Below are positions 61,065-64,000 of a stretch of 64,000 bases of DNA, one piece after another. Where the stretch lies: NCBI RefSeq assembly GCF_021568285.1, contig NZ_JAKGTQ010000001.1, forward strand, positions 1,178,001 through 1,242,000. The letters are read 5' to 3'. The stretch is from Rheinheimera sp. UJ63 (lineage in GTDB: Bacteria; Pseudomonadota; Gammaproteobacteria; Enterobacterales; Alteromonadaceae). The notes under the pieces were generated by a model that made no database searches, was not told the DNA's origin, and saw only the letters and a program-made list of their open reading frames with translations. The translations under genes were made by a program, and so were the position numbers. Every line of letters starts with the position of its first letter. Position 1 is the stretch's first letter.

Positions 61065-63599
61065 ATGAAACTTAAGACCTCCCTTAACCGCCAAACCCTG
61101 TTACTTACCTTAACGAGCACCTTAGTGCTAGCCGGGTGTAATAAGGCGGTAACACCACCAGACACTGAACAACCAGCAAACATCTGGCCAGTACTGAATT
61201 TACCCGTGGCACAAGATCCAAAAATTGAGCAAGCCATTACTGAGTTAATGGCACAGATGACCTTAGAGCAAAAAATTGCGCAGATGATCCAGCCGGAAAT
61301 TCGTGATATTACCGTCGAAGATATGCGCAAATATGGTTTCGGTTCATACCTAAATGGCGGCGGCGCTTTTCCTAACGATGATAAATATGCCACGCCAGCC
61401 GATTGGACCGCCTTAGCAGAAAAAATGTACCAAGCGTCAATTGATGACAGCTTAGATGGCAGCAAAATCCCAACCATGTGGGGTACTGACGCAGTACATG
61501 GTCACAATAACGTGATTGGCGCGACGATTTTCCCACATAACATCGGTTTGGGTGCGGCCAATAACCCTGCGTTAATTGAGCAAATTGCCGAAGCTACCGC
61601 CCGCGAAGTGATGGCGACGGGCATTGATTGGGTGTTTGCACCCACCGTTGCGGTAGTGCGAGACGATCGTTGGGGCAGAACCTATGAAGGCTATGCTGAA
61701 GATCCGACCATCGTACGCAACTATGCTGCAGCCATTGTGCGCGGCTTACAAGGTGCAGCGGATGCTGACTTCCTGGGCGATCGTCGCGTGATCAGCACCG
61801 TTAAACATTTTGTTGGCGATGGCGGCACTACTGGAGGTATCGACCAAGGGAATACCGAAGTCAGCGAACAAGAACTGTTTGATATTCATGCCCAAGGCTA
61901 TGTGGGCGGCTTACAAGCCGGAGCACAAAGCGTGATGGCCTCATTCAATAGCTGGAATGGTAGCAAAATTCACGGCAATGGCTATTTGTTAACAGATGTG
62001 CTGAAAAAACGTATGGGCTTTGATGGCTTTATCGTGGGTGATTGGAATGGCCATGGCCAAATTCCTGGTTGTACCAATGATAATTGCCCACAAGCAGCCA
62101 ATGCCGGTTTAGATATCTACATGGTACCTACCGCAGCGTGGAAGCCGCTTTACTACAATTTGATTGAGCAAGTAAAAAGCGGTGTGATCAGTCAAGAACG
62201 TGTGGATGATGCGGTTCGCCGTATCTTACGCGTGAAAAAGCGCGCCGGTCTTTTTGATAAACCTAGCCCCGCCAATCGCCCATTAGCCGGTCGCATTGAA
62301 CTGATTGGTGCGGCAGAGCACCGTGCGGTAGCACGTGATGCAGTGCGTCAGTCCTTGGTGTTATTGAAAAACCAAAATAATCTACTGCCATTAAATCCGA
62401 CGCAACGCATTTTAGTGACAGGCCCAGGCGCAGATAATATTGGCCAACAATCAGGTGGCTGGACTATTAGCTGGCAAGGCACCGGTAACACTAACGCTGA
62501 CTTCCCAGGTGGTACCTCAATCTATGCGGGGATCCAGCAGCAAGTTAACGCAGCAGGTGGTAGCACTGAGTTATCAGCTGATGGCAGCTTCTTGCAAAAA
62601 CCCGATGTAGCCATCGTGGTGTTTGGTGAAGAGCCTTATGCAGAAGGTAACGGTGATATCGATAACCTAGAATACCAGCGTGGTAATAAAGCTGATTTAG
62701 CTTTACTGCAACAGCTTAAAGCACAAGGTATTCCAGTTGTGTCATTGTTTATCAGTGGCCGAGGCATGTGGGTCAACCCAGAGCTTAACGCCTCTGACGC
62801 CTTTGTCGCGGTATGGTTACCGGGCAGTGAAGGCGCAGGTGTGGCCGATGTTATTTTAGCTAAAGCAGACGGCACACCGCAGTATGACTTCCACGGTAAA
62901 TTATCGTTTTCATGGCCTGCTAACCCGCAGCAAACGACGGTCAATGTGGGTGATGCCGATTATGCACCTCTGCTACCATTTGGTTTTGGTTTACGTTATG
63001 GCGAAGCAGATGTATTAGGTAATCAATTGTCTGAAGATGCTGGTGATGCTGCTGGAGAAACCGAAATGGCCATTTTTGAGCGCGCTCCGCGTTCACCTTG
63101 GCAATTACAATTGCGTAGCGGTACTGACACGGTGACCGTTGGCAGTAGCGTACAACAGCTAGGAAGTATCAGCAGCCGTACCTTTGATAATCTGGTACAA
63201 GAAGATGCGCGCCGCTTTGAATTTACGGGTGAAGAAGCCGCTAGCTTAATTTTTGGTAGTCCGTTTCCACGTGATTTGCGAGCCTTTGGCAGCGCAGAAA
63301 GCGTGTTAAGTTTAACCGTGCAGCGCCATGGCGCAGTACCGGATAGCGTATTATTAGGCATGCAGTGTGGTGCAGATTGTACGGCTAGCCAAAATATTGC
63401 TGCGGCACTCGCCGCCATGCCAGAAAACGAATGGCAGCAGCTCACTCTTAATATCAGTTGCTTTCAACAGCAGGGCTTAAATTTGGCTCAGGTGTTTGAA
63501 GTATTGAGCATCAGTACTTCAGGCAAGCTGCAATTAAGTTTGTCAGATGCACGCATTACCAGTAATGCCAGTACCACTGCGCTGAGTTGTGATATGTAA
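61065..63599 (+). CDS. GH3 family exo-beta-glucosidase lipoprotein (ExoP-like)
   Basis: Outer-membrane or periplasmic glycoside hydrolase releasing glucose from beta-glucans or oligosaccharides. The 844-residue product has a signal with lipobox VLAGC (Cys24), the GH3 N-terminal barrel (MTLEQKIAQMIQPEI, GSYLNGGGAFP, WGTDAVHGHNNV, DWVFAPTVAVVRDDRWGRTYEGYAEDP), the nucleophile Asp326 in FIVGDWNGH, the C-terminal GH3 domain (ESLVLLKNQNNLLPL, GSEGAGVADV) and a final beta-sandwich like ExoP. ATG at 61065 has AAGGA 6 nt before it. Likely partner of the FucP-like importer in the same operon. Confidence 0.93.
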   Translation: MKLKTSLNRQTLLLTLTSTLVLAGCNKAVTPPDTEQPANIWPVLNLPVAQDPKIEQAITELMAQMTLEQKIAQMIQPEIRDITVEDMRKYGFGSYLNGGGAFPNDDKYATPADWTALAEKMYQASIDDSLDGSKIPTMWGTDAVHGHNNVIGATIFPHNIGLGAANNPALIEQIAEATAREVMATGIDWVFAPTVAVVRDDRWGRTYEGYAEDPTIVRNYAAAIVRGLQGAADADFLGDRRVISTVKHFVGDGGTTGGIDQGNTEVSEQELFDIHAQGYVGGLQAGAQSVMASFNSWNGSKIHGNGYLLTDVLKKRMGFDGFIVGDWNGHGQIPGCTNDNCPQAANAGLDIYMVPTAAWKPLYYNLIEQVKSGVISQERVDDAVRRILRVKKRAGLFDKPSPANRPLAGRIELIGAAEHRAVARDAVRQSLVLLKNQNNLLPLNPTQRILVTGPGADNIGQQSGGWTISWQGTGNTNADFPGGTSIYAGIQQQVNAAGGSTELSADGSFLQKPDVAIVVFGEEPYAEGNGDIDNLEYQRGNKADLALLQQLKAQGIPVVSLFISGRGMWVNPELNASDAFVAVWLPGSEGAGVADVILAKADGTPQYDFHGKLSFSWPANPQQTTVNVGDADYAPLLPFGFGLRYGEADVLGNQLSEDAGDAAGETEMAIFERAPRSPWQLQLRSGTDTVTVGSSVQQLGSISSRTFDNLVQEDARRFEFTGEEAASLIFGSPFPRDLRAFGSAESVLSLTVQRHGAVPDSVLLGMQCGADCTASQNIAAALAAMPENEWQQLTLNISCFQQQGLNLAQVFEVLSISTSGKLQLSLSDARITSNASTTALSCDM

Positions 63600-63615
63600 A
63601 GCGCCTTTGCCGTAT

Positions 63616-63644
63616 AAAGCCCAGCTACCTCGCTGGGCTTTTTT
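63616..63644 (+). terminator. Intrinsic terminator of the transporter/GH3 operon
   Basis: AAAGCCCAGC and GCTGGGCTTT pair perfectly around a 6-nt loop and run into six Ts, 16 nt after the GH3 stop. Confidence 0.93.
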
Positions 63645-63995
63645 ATGCTTGCGATTTGCAGCCTCGTTTTGCTACTTGATGCACAGAACCGTTGTCGCCC
63701 TTTGCTTACTAACCCCTTCGCGCTGGGTTATGGTTATCCTTATATCGTCTCATTGCCAAAAGCTTATTCTATGTAACTCATTAGTGCCTTCGCGCCACTT
63801 AACCGTTCACTTTAATAGTGCCTCTGCTGTGCTGCGTGTTACGCCCTTTGATATACAATTGCCGCTCAGCCCGTATCCTTTTTAGCCTTACTGACCTATT
63901 GCAAGGTGGTTTCTACCTATAAAAGATAGGTTTACATGTCACCGGTAAATTCAAGTGGTATTGGCCGTAATGTAAACGAGTGCAGGGGGTTGAGC
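63645..63995. promoter_or_regulatory. Leader region of a gene beginning at the window edge
   Basis: About 350 bp without a credible gene; the 98-codon frame at 63589-63885 starts inside the GH3 gene. Near the right end lie a small hairpin (ACCTAT at 63915-63920, ATAGGT at 63926-63931) and an inverted pair GTTTACAT (63930-63937) and ATGTAAAC (63970-63977). These suggest a regulated promoter for the downstream gene. Confidence 0.45.
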
Positions 63996-64000
63996 ATGAA
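63996..64000 (+). CDS. Possible start codon of a gene cut by the window end
   Basis: ATG at 63996 is preceded by AGGGGG with about 6 nt spacing. Only five bases of it are inside the window, so nothing can be said of the product. Confidence 0.35.

Noticed and set aside
63589..63885. 98-codon ORF after GH3
   Set aside because: It starts inside the GH3 gene and crosses its terminator; composition is not protein-like.

Overview
The window looks like chromosomal DNA of a free-living gammaproteobacterium, probably an Alteromonadales relative of the Rheinheimera/Alishewanella type. That placement is inferred from gene content (srkA-dsbA pair, ccoG, DUF3010, DUF3012, DUF4920, a GlyGly-CTERM protein, a GH3/FucP-like sugar locus) and moderate GC; no rRNA or tRNA was seen to confirm it.

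Layout. 1-10.4 kb: 5' part of an MdtA-type efflux adaptor, a nitroreductase, a GGDEF-EAL protein, and a porin/periplasmic-protein pair divergent from a 1451-residue hybrid kinase. 10.4-17.8 kb: a LysR regulator facing a four-gene operon (dabB-dabA-DUF6671-Sua5 type L-threonylcarbamoyladenylate synthase) in which every junction is an ATGA overlap, then an AlkA-like glycosylase. 18-21.5 kb: an AT-richer block (lipase-like lipoprotein, FISUMP protein, SDR/AraC pair). 21.6-27.3 kb: ssb, yajR, and uvrA with a near-consensus LexA box. 27.3-33 kb: accessory region with a DUF4143 ATPase behind three operator-like palindromes spaced exactly 32 bp, and an XRE + nuclease/helicase + small-protein module bounded by imperfect ~185-bp direct repeats. 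33.1-41.9 kb: a 120-bp MITE-like element directly upstream of an S9 peptidase, an SLC13 permease, DUF4920, dsbA, srkA, ccoG and small conserved genes. 41.9-47.3 kb: a plasmid-flavoured set (ParA-like ATPase with an overlapping small partner, topB, KfrA-like coiled-coil protein). 47.3-55.9 kb: GNAT, a GLYK-like kinase, a rhombosortase-type cyclophilin, AtoE, a LytS/LytR pair, an exported MsrA-thioredoxin-MsrB fusion, a DUF3012 lipoprotein and ogt. 56.2-64 kb: an amidohydrolase flanked by related 22-bp-type repeats, then a sugar locus (FGGY kinase divergent from a FucP-like transporter and a GH3 glucosidase lipoprotein, with a LacI-type operator).

How genes work together. The DAB operon is the most suggestive unit: DabAB is an energy-coupled bicarbonate accumulator, and the Sua5-family enzyme at the end of the same transcript uses bicarbonate as a substrate. 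A perfect dyad with LysR T-N11-A geometry lies in the shared LysR/dabB promoter region. The 28.8-31.7 kb module has the layout of a small self-regulated defence or mobile cassette: divergent promoters, an 11-bp inverted-repeat operator, an XRE regulator translationally coupled to a PD-(D/E)xK/SF1 helicase protein. The GH3-transporter-kinase locus should bring oligosaccharide-derived sugar into the cell and phosphorylate it.

Starts were moved from the longest ORF where a Shine-Dalgarno, a 4-nt overlap or family alignment favoured another codon; these choices are stated per gene. No database search was possible, so family names rest on recognised motifs.
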